The notes under the pieces: generated by a model
Databases searched by the model: none
What the model was told of the DNA's origin: nothing
What the model saw: only the letters and a program-made list of their open reading frames with translations
Assembly: GCF_900112585.1 (NCBI RefSeq)
Contig: NZ_FOLY01000002.1
Coordinates: 310,001-374,000 of the forward strand
Origin: Kushneria avicenniae
Lineage (GTDB): Bacteria > Pseudomonadota > Gammaproteobacteria > Pseudomonadales > Halomonadaceae
DNA: 64,000 nt
Direction of reading: 5' to 3'
Shown here: piece after piece, positions 1-8,850 of the stretch
Numbering within the stretch: position 1 is the first letter of the stretch
Layout of the letters: every line of letters begins with the position of its first letter
Program-made: the position numbers and the translations under genes

Positions 1-810
1 TCGCTGTCCGGCATCTCGGTCGGGCGCATGTTCATGGCCGGCGTGGTGCCGGGCATTCTGCTGGCGCTGGGGATGATGATTACCGTCTACGTGCTGGCGG
101 TCAAAAGGGGCTACCCGAAGGAGAGGCGTGCCTCGCTCAAGGAGATTCTGAGTGAAGGCAAGAGTGCGTTCTGGGCGCTGCTGATGACCTTCATCATCCT
201 CTACGGCATCATTGGCGGCTTCTTTACGCCTACCGAAGCCTCGATCGTGGCCTGCATCTACGCCCTGGTGGTGGGGATGTTCGTCTACAAGGGGCTGAAC
301 TGGCGCAACCTGCCGGGACTTTTTGTCGACGCGGCCCTGACCTCGGCGGCACTGATGATGCTGGTGGGGCTGGCCAATCTGTTTGGCTGGATCCTGACCA
401 GCGAGCGCATTCCGCAGATGATCGCCGACGGCATTCTCGGCATCAGCGACAATCCGCTGGTGGTCATTTTGATTCTCAACCTGATCCTGCTGTTTGTCGG
501 CACCTTCATGGAAACCATCGCCGCACTGATCATCCTGTTCCCGGCGCTGCTGGGCGTGGCGACCGGCGTCGGGGTCGATCCGGTGCACTTTGGCATCATG
601 GCGGTGCTGAATCTGATGATCGGACTGACCACACCGCCGGTGGGCATCTGCCTGTTCGTGGTCTCCGGCATCGGCGAAATCCGCATGAGTCAGGTGGCGC
701 GCGCCATCATTCCGTTTTTGTTGTGCAATCTGGCAGTACTGGTGCTGGTGATGTACATCCCGGCCATCTCGCTGTGGCTGCCCGATCTGGTCATGGGGCC
801 GGCAGGATAA
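1..810 (+). CDS. TRAP transporter large permease, DctM type (5' end outside window)
   Basis: The reading frame is open from base 1, so the N-terminal part of the protein lies outside the window. The remaining roughly 269 residues are almost entirely hydrophobic membrane segments. They carry the DctM-family pattern FFTPTEAS, and near the C-terminus GLTTPPVG followed by a long hydrophobic stretch. DctM is the large inner-membrane subunit of tripartite ATP-independent periplasmic transporters, which import organic acids with a cation gradient. The small permease and binding-protein genes presumably lie upstream. The hexuronate genes uxuB and uxuA follow 45 bases downstream on the same strand, so a sugar acid such as glucuronate or fructuronate is the likely substrate. 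That is inferred from context, not from the permease itself. Confidence 0.9.
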   Translation, partial: SLSGISVGRMFMAGVVPGILLALGMMITVYVLAVKRGYPKERRASLKEILSEGKSAFWALLMTFIILYGIIGGFFTPTEASIVACIYALVVGMFVYKGLNWRNLPGLFVDAALTSAALMMLVGLANLFGWILTSERIPQMIADGILGISDNPLVVILILNLILLFVGTFMETIAALIILFPALLGVATGVGVDPVHFGIMAVLNLMIGLTTPPVGICLFVVSGIGEIRMSQVARAIIPFLLCNLAVLVLVMYIPAISLWLPDLVMGPAG

Positions 811-855
811 CGCGGCGCTGATCATTTCGGCGCTGCCGAGCAAGGAGAGAAAGTG

Positions 856-2355
856 ATGAGTCCATCCGAGGCCCGTGACACGATTGATGTCGTCCGCATC
901 GACTCAAAGCATGCGCCGGAGCGCATCGGCATCGTGCACCTGGGGCTGGGCGCTTTTCACCGGGCCCATCAGGCCCAGGTGGTGGAGCAATGCATCGCCC
1001 GCGGCGAACGCGACTGGGGCATCTGCAGCGTCAATATTCGCGGCAACCGCGCGCTGGTCGAGACCCTGCGTGACCAGGGCTTTCGCTACCATCTGGCTGA
1101 ATATACCGACCGCGCCCATGTCACCCTGCGCGAGATTGGCGCCATCAACGAGACGCTGTTTACCGGCACGGACTCGCAGGGCCAGCAGGGCGAGGATCTT
1201 TCAGTACTGCTGGATCGCTTGAGCAACGTCGATACGCGCATCGTGACCCTGACGGTCACCGAAAAGGGCTACTACCTGAGCCCCAGCGAGGGCACGCTTT
1301 TAAGCGATGATCCGGCCATTGCTGCCGATATCGCTCACCCTGAAGCCCCTCGTACGGCGCCGGGCATTCTGGTCGAGGCGCTGGTCCGTCGCCGGCAGGC
1401 CGGCCTCGCGCCCTTCACCGTACTGTCGTGTGACAACATGCCGGACAATGGCGAGCGCACCCGGCGTGCCGTGGTGGCGCTGGCCCGGCGGCGGGATGCC
1501 GCACTGGCCGAGTGGATCGATACAGGCGTGGCCTTTCCTTCCAGCATGGTGGATCGCATCGTGCCGGCGATGGACGAGGAGGCCTTTGGTCGTCTGCGGC
1601 GGCTTGGTGGTGACGACCCGGCGGCCGTGATCAGCGAGGCCTTTCTACAGTGGGTGATCGAGGATCACTTCCCGCAGGGCCGGCCCGACTGGGCCCACGC
1701 CGGCGTCGAGATGGTCGAGGACGTCGCGCCCTTTGAGACCATGAAGCTTCGCATGCTCAACGGCGCGCACTCGCTTCTGGCCTACACCGGTCCCTTGATG
1801 GGTCTGGAGACGGTGGCCGAAGCGGTCACCGACCCGCTGATGCAGCGGCTTCTGCGCCGCTACATGCGGGAAGAAGCGGCGCCGACCCTGTCGATGCCGG
1901 AGAGCGTGTCGCTGGAAGACTACGCTGACGCGCTGATGGCGCGCTTTGGTAACGACAGTCTGCGCCACCGGCTGCACCAGATCGCCATGGACGGCTCACA
2001 GAAGCTGCCCCAGCGTTGGCTGCGCGGCGCCGAGGAGCGTCTGGCGGCCAGCGATGACGAGCAGGCGCTCAAGGCCACCGTGTTCGGCGTGGCGGCCTGG
2101 ATTCGCTACACCCGCGGCGTGGACGAGCAGGGCCGGAGCTATCCGGTCAGCGACCCGATGGCAGATCAATTGACGCAGTGTCATGCCCTTGAGCGCAGCG
2201 CGGATCGAGCGGCCGCCGTGATGGGGCTCGAGTCGATCTTCTCGCCAGCGCTGGTCAGCGCGCCGCGCTTTGGCCAGCAGGTACAAAAGGCGCTGGAGGT
2301 CATTGAGCAGCTCGGCATGCGCGCAGCGCTTGAGCAGCATCTGGCGAACGTCTGA
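856..2355 (+). CDS. uxuB: Fructuronate reductase / mannitol dehydrogenase family protein
   Basis: The protein has 499 residues, typical for the polyol-specific long-chain dehydrogenase family. Its N-terminal Rossmann region reads GIVHLGLGAFHRAHQA, and the substrate-domain signature KLRMLNGAHS follows in the middle. Family members reduce D-fructuronate to D-mannonate with NADH, or oxidise mannitol to fructose. Because uxuA (mannonate dehydratase) is next, fructuronate reductase is the better assignment. I chose ATG 856 over the GTG at 853 because AAGGAG at 842-847 sits 8 bases upstream. The gene lies between a TRAP permease and uxuA and is probably in one operon with them. Confidence 0.85.
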   Translation: MSPSEARDTIDVVRIDSKHAPERIGIVHLGLGAFHRAHQAQVVEQCIARGERDWGICSVNIRGNRALVETLRDQGFRYHLAEYTDRAHVTLREIGAINETLFTGTDSQGQQGEDLSVLLDRLSNVDTRIVTLTVTEKGYYLSPSEGTLLSDDPAIAADIAHPEAPRTAPGILVEALVRRRQAGLAPFTVLSCDNMPDNGERTRRAVVALARRRDAALAEWIDTGVAFPSSMVDRIVPAMDEEAFGRLRRLGGDDPAAVISEAFLQWVIEDHFPQGRPDWAHAGVEMVEDVAPFETMKLRMLNGAHSLLAYTGPLMGLETVAEAVTDPLMQRLLRRYMREEAAPTLSMPESVSLEDYADALMARFGNDSLRHRLHQIAMDGSQKLPQRWLRGAEERLAASDDEQALKATVFGVAAWIRYTRGVDEQGRSYPVSDPMADQLTQCHALERSADRAAAVMGLESIFSPALVSAPRFGQQVQKALEVIEQLGMRAALEQHLANV

Positions 2356-2415
2356 ACGGGTTTCGGGGTTTGCCGGGCAGTTTTCACGGTTTTACGGTAC
2401 AGGGAGAAAAAGGGC

Positions 2416-3597
2416 ATGGAACATACCTGGCGCTGGTTCGGCCCGAATGACCCGGTGACGCTGGCCGAGATTCGCCAGGCCGGCGCAAGTGGCATTGTCA
2501 CGGCACTGCACGGTCACGATCCGCAGTCGCCCTGGTCGGTCGAGGAAATTGCCGAGCGCCAGCGCCTGATCGACGCCGCGGGGCTGTCGTGGTCGGTGGT
2601 GGAAAGCGTGCCGGTGCCGGAATCGATCAAGCAGGCGCTGGATCTCCCGGCCCGCGATCGCGCCATCGAGGTGTTCTGCAAAACGCTGGAAAACCTGGCG
2701 GCCTGCGGCATCGATACGGTGTGCTACAACTTCATGCCGATTCTGGACTGGACGCGCACCGAGCTTGAATGGCCCACCGAGACCGGTGGGCGAGCGCTTC
2801 GCTTTGATCAGACCGCTTTTGCCGCCTTTGAACTGTTCATTCTTGAGCGCCCGGGCGCGCAGGCGCTCTATAGCGAGGCCGAAATCGAGGCGGCTCGCCG
2901 ATGTTTCGAGGCCATGGATGACACCGGGCGTGAACGGCTGGTGACCACGCTGATTGCGGGGCTGCCGGGGGCGGATCAGCACTACACGCTGTCACAGTTT
3001 CTCGAGCACTTGAAGGCCTACGAGACCATCGATGAGGACCGGCTGCGGGCCAATTATCGCCACTTTCTGCAAGCGGTGGTGCCGGTGGCCGAACGGTTGG
3101 GGCTGCGTCTGGCCGTGCATCCGGATGATCCGCCGCGCCCGCTGCTGGGGCTGCCGCGAATTGTCTCGACCGCCGAAGACGCCCGCTGGGTGCTGGAGCA
3201 GGTCAAGAGTCCGGCCAACGGCCTGACGTTTTGTACCGGCTCCTACGGGGTGCGTGAGGACAACGATCTTGTCGCCATGGCGCGCGAGTTCGCACCGCAC
3301 ATTCATTTCATCCATCTGCGCGCCACGCGCCGTGATGCCGATGATCCCTCAAGCTTTATCGAGGCAGAGCATCTCGACGGCGATGTCGACATGGTCGGGG
3401 TGATTTGCGAACTGGTGAGCGAGGAGCGGCGTCGTGCCGGGCACGGCGGCGCCCGCCTGCCGATGCGGCCTGATCACGGCCATCAGCTCTGCGATGACAG
3501 AGCGCGTCAGACCAACCCCGGCTATCCGCTGATCGGGCGCTTGAAGGGGCTGGCCGAACTGCGCGGCGTGGAGTGCGCCGTGCGCGCGCTCACCTGA
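2416..3597 (+). CDS. uxuA: Mannonate dehydratase
   Basis: UxuA dehydrates D-mannonate to 2-keto-3-deoxygluconate, the step after UxuB in hexuronate breakdown. The 393-residue protein begins [14 protein letters not shown] and has the conserved [11 protein letters not shown] segment and HFIHLRAT, characteristic of this metal-dependent TIM-barrel family. The C-terminal MRPDHGHQL contributes active-site residues in the family. A purine-rich Shine-Dalgarno (AGGGAG) precedes ATG 2416. The product, KDG, would need phosphorylation and then KDPG aldolase; an eda gene is found at 32982. The gene ends 30 bases before the convergent PP-loop gene. Confidence 0.92.
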   Translation: MEHTWRWFGPNDPVTLAEIRQAGASGIVTALHGHDPQSPWSVEEIAERQRLIDAAGLSWSVVESVPVPESIKQALDLPARDRAIEVFCKTLENLAACGIDTVCYNFMPILDWTRTELEWPTETGGRALRFDQTAFAAFELFILERPGAQALYSEAEIEAARRCFEAMDDTGRERLVTTLIAGLPGADQHYTLSQFLEHLKAYETIDEDRLRANYRHFLQAVVPVAERLGLRLAVHPDDPPRPLLGLPRIVSTAEDARWVLEQVKSPANGLTFCTGSYGVREDNDLVAMAREFAPHIHFIHLRATRRDADDPSSFIEAEHLDGDVDMVGVICELVSEERRRAGHGGARLPMRPDHGHQLCDDRARQTNPGYPLIGRLKGLAELRGVECAVRALT

Positions 3598-3615
3598 TCG
3601 GCCACGAGGATTCGT

Positions 3616-3642
3616 TGCCCTGTCGTTCAGGAGGACAGGGCA
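3616..3642. terminator. Hairpin between convergent uxuA and PP-loop gene
   Basis: A perfect 9-bp stem (TGCCCTGTC with GACAGGGCA) and a 9-base loop span the short gap and the last codons of the minus-strand gene. There is no T-tract on either side, so it may act only as a 3'-end stabilising hairpin. Its function as a terminator is not shown. Confidence 0.35.
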
Positions 3643-4379
3643 GCGGATGCTCGGCGCCACAGAGCGCGAGGCGCCCGGGCAAGTCGACGCAGGTGCCGGG
3701 TGCGATGACGTCGCAGCGCCTTTTCCGGCAGGCGGTACTCCATGCCTTCCTCGATGGTGTAGCGGCAGGGGTTGCAGAGCCCGCAGGGCGCCTGATCGAT
3801 CGGACTGTAGCAGAACCATGATTTTTCCAGCGCCTTGATAAAACCGTGGCGTTCGGCCTCGGCCTTCATCTGCATCTTGGAGATCTGCAGCAGGGGGAAG
3901 TCGAAAAAACGGAAGATGGCTTCGTCGCCCTCGGCGCGATCATCGAAAGTCCAGCTGCCGTTCCCGGTGGCCACCACCCGGCCCTCCAGAAAGTGATAGG
4001 CCTTGTCATCGACGTGGACGCTCAGCTCAAGGTGGTTGATCCCCTTGCTGCTGGCATAGCGGGCCAGCCAGTCGTACTGGCTGCCCAGATGCGCCTGCTG
4101 CGTCAGCCGGTGATACGCCGCGCTCAGCTCGGTATCTTCTGCAATTTCAGTGACCGGTGTGATTCGAAGTGGTTCGATCCGGGCTGCTGCTTTCGGATCA
4201 ATGCCGGCCAGAGTGGCACGTACCTCTGAAATGGCCTGCAGTTCGCGCAGGCTGGAGCCCCGACCCAGATCGACGATGTAGTGAGGGACGACCGTTCTCT
4301 TTTCGATCGTCGCCGCCGAGAGGACTCGATAAGTCGAGTCCCAGCCGCCCGTCCACAGCACATCGATCCGGGATTGCAT
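3627..4379 (-). CDS. QueC-like PP-loop ATPase family protein, orphan
   Basis: This is a 250-residue protein. Residues 8-16 read LWTGGWDST, a variant of the SGGxDS PP-loop that binds ATP in N-type pyrophosphatases such as QueC (7-cyano-7-deazaguanine synthase). Cysteines 190, 199, 202 and 205 reproduce the C-x8-C-x2-C-x2-C zinc site of QueC. The last 30 residues are strongly basic, which QueC does not need. Start 4379 is supported by AAAGGA a few bases upstream; longer in-frame starts lack this. No other queuosine, archaeosine or phage-defence partner is adjacent. The reaction is unknown; adenylation of a carboxylate or amide substrate is the family expectation. Confidence 0.7.
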   Translation of the reverse strand: MQSRIDVLWTGGWDSTYRVLSAATIEKRTVVPHYIVDLGRGSSLRELQAISEVRATLAGIDPKAAARIEPLRITPVTEIAEDTELSAAYHRLTQQAHLGSQYDWLARYASSKGINHLELSVHVDDKAYHFLEGRVVATGNGSWTFDDRAEGDEAIFRFFDFPLLQISKMQMKAEAERHGFIKALEKSWFCYSPIDQAPCGLCNPCRYTIEEGMEYRLPEKALRRHRTRHLRRLARAPRALWRRASAALSS

Positions 4380-4586
4380 AAGTCGTCCTTTAGCTGAATT
4401 TAATAAAATTGCGCAGACGCTATCGCATCTTCCGCTACGGTTATTATGCTGATTCGCGTATTTTCGAGCGGACAGACAAAGGGGATTCGATGGCAACATA
4501 CGGATTCATTCAGACAGGCGCTCGCCTGCGGGTCTATGCTCTGAGTGACCGATGCACTGATGCCTGTTTGCCTGTCAGGAGGTCTG

Positions 4587-5165
4587 ATGAACCCTGCACC
4601 CCGCATAATGACGCTGCTCTGTCTCTCACTGGTGGCCCTGCCGGCCTGGGCGGCGACGCCGATGGCCGTCGAGGACGGGATTCTGATCGTCATGCTGGGG
4701 CTGGTCTTGATCGCCATCGAGGCCATTACACCGACCTTTGGTGTGGTGGGGTTGCTGGGGCTGCTGGTCTTTGTCATCGGTGCCTCGATGATGGTCAACG
4801 CGGGCCTTCTGCCCGGCGGTGACAGCATGCTCGGCATGGCGATGGTCATCGGCGCGGCGCTGCTGCTCGGGGGCTTTCTGCTGTGGGTCGTGATGCGCTT
4901 TTTGCGCTTTCGCCGTATCACGCCGATGGGCGGACGCGAGGAGGTGATCGGTGCAGTCGCCGAAGCCACGCGCCATTTTACCGAGCACCATCAGGGCGAC
5001 TATCACGGCTATGTTCACGTCCGCGGCGAGCGCTGGCAGGCGCGCAGCACTACTCCCGTGGCCGAAGGTGAGCATCGCCGTATCAGCGAGGTGCACGGTC
5101 TTGTGCTGATACTGGAGCGCGAAGCGGTCCTGCCGGCCAGTCCTGCCCCCTCAACGAACAAATAA
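4587..5165 (+). CDS. NfeD-like membrane protein
   Basis: The protein has 192 residues. A signal-like N-terminus (MNPAPRIMTLLCLSLVALPA) is followed by a block of hydrophobic helices around ALIAIEAITPTFGVVGLLG, the typical NfeD membrane region. The C-terminal part, from about residue 115, fits the small OB-fold of NfeD proteins. There is no ClpP-like serine protease domain, so this is the short form. AGGAGG at 4577-4582 supports ATG 4587. The slipin gene follows 30 bases downstream. NfeD proteins are known to associate with SPFH partners at membranes, and this pairing is the main functional clue. Confidence 0.85.
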   Translation: MNPAPRIMTLLCLSLVALPAWAATPMAVEDGILIVMLGLVLIAIEAITPTFGVVGLLGLLVFVIGASMMVNAGLLPGGDSMLGMAMVIGAALLLGGFLLWVVMRFLRFRRITPMGGREEVIGAVAEATRHFTEHHQGDYHGYVHVRGERWQARSTTPVAEGEHRRISEVHGLVLILEREAVLPASPAPSTNK

Positions 5166-5195
5166 TTCTGTCCGATCCAGCCTGGGAGAAGTTGC

Positions 5196-5945
5196 ATGCT
5201 GACCTATCTGATTCCCATTGTTGTCGTGGTGTTTCTTCTGGCCGCCTCGGTCAAGGTGCTGCCCGAGTACAAGCGCGGCGTGGTGTTCTTTCTGGGGCGC
5301 TTTCAGGGCGTGAAGGGGCCGGGTCTCTTTCTGATCCTGCCGGTGATCCAGAAAATGGAGTCCGTGGACCTTCGTACCGTCACGCTGGACGTGCCGGGAC
5401 AGGACGTCATTTCCCGCGACAACGTCACCGTACGGGTCAATGCCGTGGTCTATTTCAAGGTGGTGGATCCGGAAAGGGCAATCATTCAGATCGAGAATTA
5501 CGGCATGGCCACCAGCCAGATCGCGCAGACGACGCTGCGCTCGGTACTGGGCAAGCATGATCTTGACGAGATGCTCTCCGAGCGTGACCGGCTCAACGAT
5601 GACATCCAGGTCATCCTTGATCAGCAGACGGAAGCCTGGGGCATCAAGGTATCCAACGTCGAGATCAAGCAGGTTGATATCAGCGAGGACATGGTGCGTG
5701 CCATTGCTCGTCAGGCCGAGGCCGAACGTGAGCGTCGCGCCAAGGTCATCGCAGCCGAAGGCGAGATGCAGGCCTCTGAAAAACTGGTGGAAGCCGCCGA
5801 AATCATGTCGAAAAATCCGGCCGCCCTGCAGCTTCGCTATCTGCAGACCATGAGTGACATGAGTAACAAAAATGCCTCGACTATTGTGTTCCCGCTGCCG
5901 CTGGAAATCACAAAAATCTTTGAGCAGATGCGCGGCAGGGACTGA
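5196..5945 (+). CDS. SPFH/band 7 protein, slipin family
   Basis: The protein has 249 residues. An N-terminal membrane anchor ([21 protein letters not shown]) precedes the band 7 domain starting [13 protein letters not shown]. It has the typical core [20 protein letters not shown] and a charged helical region ([20 protein letters not shown]) near residues 165-190. Slipins form membrane microdomain scaffolds together with NfeD proteins. The gene lies directly behind the NfeD gene, probably as a two-gene operon involved in membrane organisation. Length and domain order match bacterial slipins of the stomatin group. Confidence 0.92.
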   Translation: MLTYLIPIVVVVFLLAASVKVLPEYKRGVVFFLGRFQGVKGPGLFLILPVIQKMESVDLRTVTLDVPGQDVISRDNVTVRVNAVVYFKVVDPERAIIQIENYGMATSQIAQTTLRSVLGKHDLDEMLSERDRLNDDIQVILDQQTEAWGIKVSNVEIKQVDISEDMVRAIARQAEAERERRAKVIAAEGEMQASEKLVEAAEIMSKNPAALQLRYLQTMSDMSNKNASTIVFPLPLEITKIFEQMRGRD

Positions 5946-6046
5946 GCGTTCGACGCTGTCCCGGATCTGAAATCGTGCCGCAGTGATCACTGATTTAACC
6001 TATGCTGTATGACGTCGTATCAGGAATCATCGAGGGAGAGTGTCAC

Positions 6047-6685
6047 GTGCAAAAGACAACCACACTAAGCGCCGCCGTACTGGCAGGTATGCTGAGCATC
6101 ACACCGGCCATGGCTGATCAGCAGACGCCTGAAACCGACAATATCAACGAGGTGCCGGCCGGCAACTACACGATCGATCCGCTGCACTCCAAGATCACCT
6201 GGGGCGTGGATCACTATGGCTTTTCCCGCTACGAAGGCCAGTTCGTGGATCTTTCCGGTTCGCTCAGACTCGGTGAAGACCCGGCCGACAGCAACCTGAA
6301 AATCGAGATTCCGCTGGACAAGGTGCTGACCGGCAGCGGTCTGACCGAGCATTTGCAGGGAGAGGATTTCTTCAACAGTGCCGAGCACGGCACGGCGACC
6401 TTTACCTCTACCAGCATCGAAATCGATGGGGATGACGAAGCCACGATCACTGGCGATCTGGCGCTCAACGGTCAGACTCATCCGGTCGAGATCGAGGCCG
6501 AATTCAATCGGGGCGGCGTCTACGCCTTTGACGAGAAATACCACATTGGTTTTAACGGGGAAGCCACCATCAAGCGCAGTGATTACGCCATCAACTATCT
6601 GATGCCCGAGGATGACAAGCAGGGCATCAGCGATGAGGTCACGCTGCGCATCGAGGCCGAGTTCGTTCCTGAAAAGGCTCAGTAA
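6047..6685 (+). CDS. YceI family periplasmic protein
   Basis: I place the start at GTG 6047, preceded by GAGGGAGAG at 6032-6040. This gives a clean signal peptide (VQKTTTLSAAVLAGMLSITPAMA) with cleavage before DQQ. The mature part shows the YceI lipocalin-like pattern: YTIDPLHSKITWGVDHYGFSRYEG, then LQGEDFFNSAEHGTATFTS and a C-terminal GFNGEATIKRSDYAINY. YceI proteins bind isoprenoid-type lipids in the periplasm. Some are base-induced, but the role here is not determined. The gene is monocistronic, ending in a terminator at 6718. Confidence 0.88.
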   Translation: MQKTTTLSAAVLAGMLSITPAMADQQTPETDNINEVPAGNYTIDPLHSKITWGVDHYGFSRYEGQFVDLSGSLRLGEDPADSNLKIEIPLDKVLTGSGLTEHLQGEDFFNSAEHGTATFTSTSIEIDGDDEATITGDLALNGQTHPVEIEAEFNRGGVYAFDEKYHIGFNGEATIKRSDYAINYLMPEDDKQGISDEVTLRIEAEFVPEKAQ

Positions 6686-6717
6686 GGTCTGCCATCAGGG
6701 TGCGAGGCTGATGTTCA

Positions 6718-6751
6718 GGGCCTGTGATCGAGGGTGATCACGGGCCCTTTT
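6718..6751 (+). terminator. Rho-independent terminator of the yceI-like gene
   Basis: A 12-bp stem (GGGCCTGTGATC with GATCACGGGCCC, one G-T wobble) is followed by TTTT. It lies 33 bases after the stop codon. Confidence 0.8.
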
Positions 6752-7002
6752 GGCATCAGGCATCGGTTCCCGACAGGTTATTTCGGGATGCACGATGTGT
6801 CTGCGACTGTTAGACTTCGCCGCCATTGATGACCTCAACAGCTGGTTAAAGCAATGATCCCGATGCCTGTCACGACCCTCTGGCGCCTTACGCCACCCTG
6901 AGCCTTTCAGGGATCACCGCTCACCCGAGCGGCGCACTCGCACGAGTGCTGTCGTGACGTCTCTGGCGTCAATTCTCCTTGTGTTTCAAAAATCAATGTC
7001 AC

Positions 7003-7078
7003 CATGCCTACATGGATCGCCCATGGCGTTCATGCATTGGTCATGGCGCTGACATGACCATGATGGCGTTGCCGCATG
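7003..7078. repeat. Phased CATG / ATGGCG repeat array
   Basis: CATG begins at 7003, 7011, 7022, 7031, 7042, 7053, 7059 and 7075. The word ATGGCG occurs at 7023, 7043 and 7063, exactly 20 bases apart. The steps of 9-11 bases put most copies on one face of the helix. The function is unknown; a multi-site operator upstream of sulP is one reading. Confidence 0.6.
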
Positions 7079-7097
7079 GTATGACATTCTTATCGCG

Positions 7098-7136
7098 AGC
7101 GGCCGGCGCGATATGGACATGATGTGACCGGCCGCT
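7098..7136. repeat. Inverted repeat upstream of sulP
   Basis: AGCGGCCGG at 7098-7106 is the exact reverse complement of CCGGCCGCT at 7128-7136, with a 21-base spacer. It lies about 125 bases before the sulP start, where it could be an operator or part of the mRNA leader. Confidence 0.5.
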
Positions 7137-7259
7137 TCGTCCAGTAAAGGCAGAAACGTTCGGGACAGGACGAAATGCTCGGGACAGAACGGGACGTTCG
7201 GCTTCAATCACGACCGGCGCTGGCAGGGCGCCACGGATTTTCAACGACAAAAGGAAGCG

Positions 7260-8765
7260 ATGAGCATGATGGGCTCAATAAAACAGAACTGGTTTTCCAA
7301 CGTGCGCCCGGATGTGCTCTCGGGACTGGTGGTCGCGCTGGCGCTGATTCCCGAGGCGATTGCCTTTTCGATTATTGCCGGCGTTGACCCGCAGGTCGGG
7401 CTCTACGCATCGTTCTCGATAGCGGTCGTGATCTCGATTGCCGGCGGACGCCCGGCGATGATCTCGGCGGCTACCGGGGCCATGGCGCTTTTGATGGTGA
7501 CTCTGGTACGTGATCACGGCCTTGAGTATCTCTTTGCCGCGACCATTCTGACCGGTCTTTTACAGATCCTCTGGGGCGTGTTGAAGCTGGGCAGTCTGAT
7601 GCGCTTTGTCTCCCGGTCGGTGGTGACCGGCTTCGTCAATGCGCTCGCCATTCTGATCTTCATGGCGCAGCTGCCGGAAATTACCGGCGCCAACGCTACG
7701 CCGACCGTCTATGCCATCATGCTCGGTGGCCTGGCCATTATCTATCTCTTTCCGTACGTGCCGAAGGTCGGCAGGGTCATTCCTTCGCCAATGGTCTGTA
7801 TCGTGGTGATGACGGCGATCTCCATGATCATGGGGCTCGATGTGCACAAGGTCGGCGATATGGGCGAGCTGCCCGACAGCCTGCCGGTCTTTCTGATTCC
7901 CGATATTCCGCTCAATCTCGATACCTTCCTGATCATCCTGCCCTATGCCCTGACGCTCTCGGTGGTGGGGCTTCTGGAGTCGATGATGACCGCCACGATC
8001 GTGGACGATCTGACCGACACGCCCAGCGACAAGAACCGCGAGTGCCGCGGGCAGGGCATTGCCAACGTGGCGACCGGCTTTCTGGGTGGCATGGCCGGCT
8101 GCGGCATGATCGGTCAGACCGTGATCAACGTGAAATCCGGTGGGCGCACCCGGCTCTCCACCATGACCGCCGGCATCGGACTTTTGATCATGGTGGTCTT
8201 TCTGGGACCGCTGGTGGCACAGATTCCGATGGCCGCGCTGGTGGCCGTCATGGTCATGGTCTCGATCGGTACCTTTGACTGGGGCTCGATTCGCGACCTG
8301 CCCAGAAAGCCGCTGACCACCAACATCGTCATGCTGGCCACCGTGGCAGTGACCGTAGTCACCCATAACCTGGCGATGGGCGTACTGGTGGGCGTGCTGC
8401 TGGCGGCCCTGTTTTTTGCCAACAAGATCAGCCGTATCCTGCAGATCGACAGTGTGGTCAGCGATCACGAGGGCGTGCAGCAGCGGGACTATCACGTGCG
8501 CGGTCAGGTCTTTTTTGCCTCGACCACCCGCTTTGCCGATGCCTTTGACGTCAAGGAAGGCGTGGACCGTGTCTGCATCAATGTGACCCACGCTCATTTC
8601 TGGGACGTGACGGCTGTCGAGGTGCTCGATCGGATCGTCATGAAGTTCCGCCGCGAGGGCATCGAGGTCGAGGTGGCAGGCCTCAACGAGGCCAGTCAGA
8701 CCATGGTCGATCGCTTCGGCGTGCACGACAAGACCGATGGCATCATGGAGCCCGGCGGCCACTGA
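7260..8765 (+). CDS. SulP family inorganic anion transporter with STAS domain
   Basis: This is a 501-residue inner-membrane protein. The N-terminal part has the SulP pattern [20 protein letters not shown] and about 10-12 hydrophobic segments. The C-terminal STAS domain begins near residue 415 ([13 protein letters not shown]) and includes [18 protein letters not shown]. SulP proteins move sulfate, bicarbonate or other anions, often with sodium or protons. The substrate cannot be read from the sequence; bicarbonate or sulfate are both possible. The start is supported by AAGGA at 7251-7255, though the ATG at 7266 would also fit. A universal stress protein gene follows 85 bases downstream. Confidence 0.9.
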   Translation: MSMMGSIKQNWFSNVRPDVLSGLVVALALIPEAIAFSIIAGVDPQVGLYASFSIAVVISIAGGRPAMISAATGAMALLMVTLVRDHGLEYLFAATILTGLLQILWGVLKLGSLMRFVSRSVVTGFVNALAILIFMAQLPEITGANATPTVYAIMLGGLAIIYLFPYVPKVGRVIPSPMVCIVVMTAISMIMGLDVHKVGDMGELPDSLPVFLIPDIPLNLDTFLIILPYALTLSVVGLLESMMTATIVDDLTDTPSDKNRECRGQGIANVATGFLGGMAGCGMIGQTVINVKSGGRTRLSTMTAGIGLLIMVVFLGPLVAQIPMAALVAVMVMVSIGTFDWGSIRDLPRKPLTTNIVMLATVAVTVVTHNLAMGVLVGVLLAALFFANKISRILQIDSVVSDHEGVQQRDYHVRGQVFFASTTRFADAFDVKEGVDRVCINVTHAHFWDVTAVEVLDRIVMKFRREGIEVEVAGLNEASQTMVDRFGVHDKTDGIMEPGGH

Positions 8766-8850
8766 GCGGCAGTTTCCTGATCCCGGAGGGCGTCAACGCC
8801 TTTCGGGATGAGCCACAATCGAACCAAGATATGCGTTTCGGGAGAGTCTC

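Larger units (their letters stand above)
6752..7259. other. Non-coding region upstream of sulP with repeat array
   Basis: There are about 508 bases without a convincing gene; the short frames here lack Shine-Dalgarno sites and family features. It holds a cluster of eight CATG tetranucleotides at 7003-7078, three of them in an exact 20-bp repeat. It also has a 9-bp inverted repeat at 7098-7136, and the short word CGGGACAG twice at about 7160-7190. These are most simply read as regulatory DNA for sulP. Confidence 0.6.

Noticed and set aside
3627-4379. Reading the QueC-like gene as part of a phage-defence island
   Set aside because: No nuclease, ATPase, nucleotide cyclase or effector gene lies next to it; neighbours are housekeeping genes.
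6986-7250. Two short minus-strand frames upstream of sulP
   Set aside because: They run through the repeat array, lack Shine-Dalgarno sites and give unrelated peptides.
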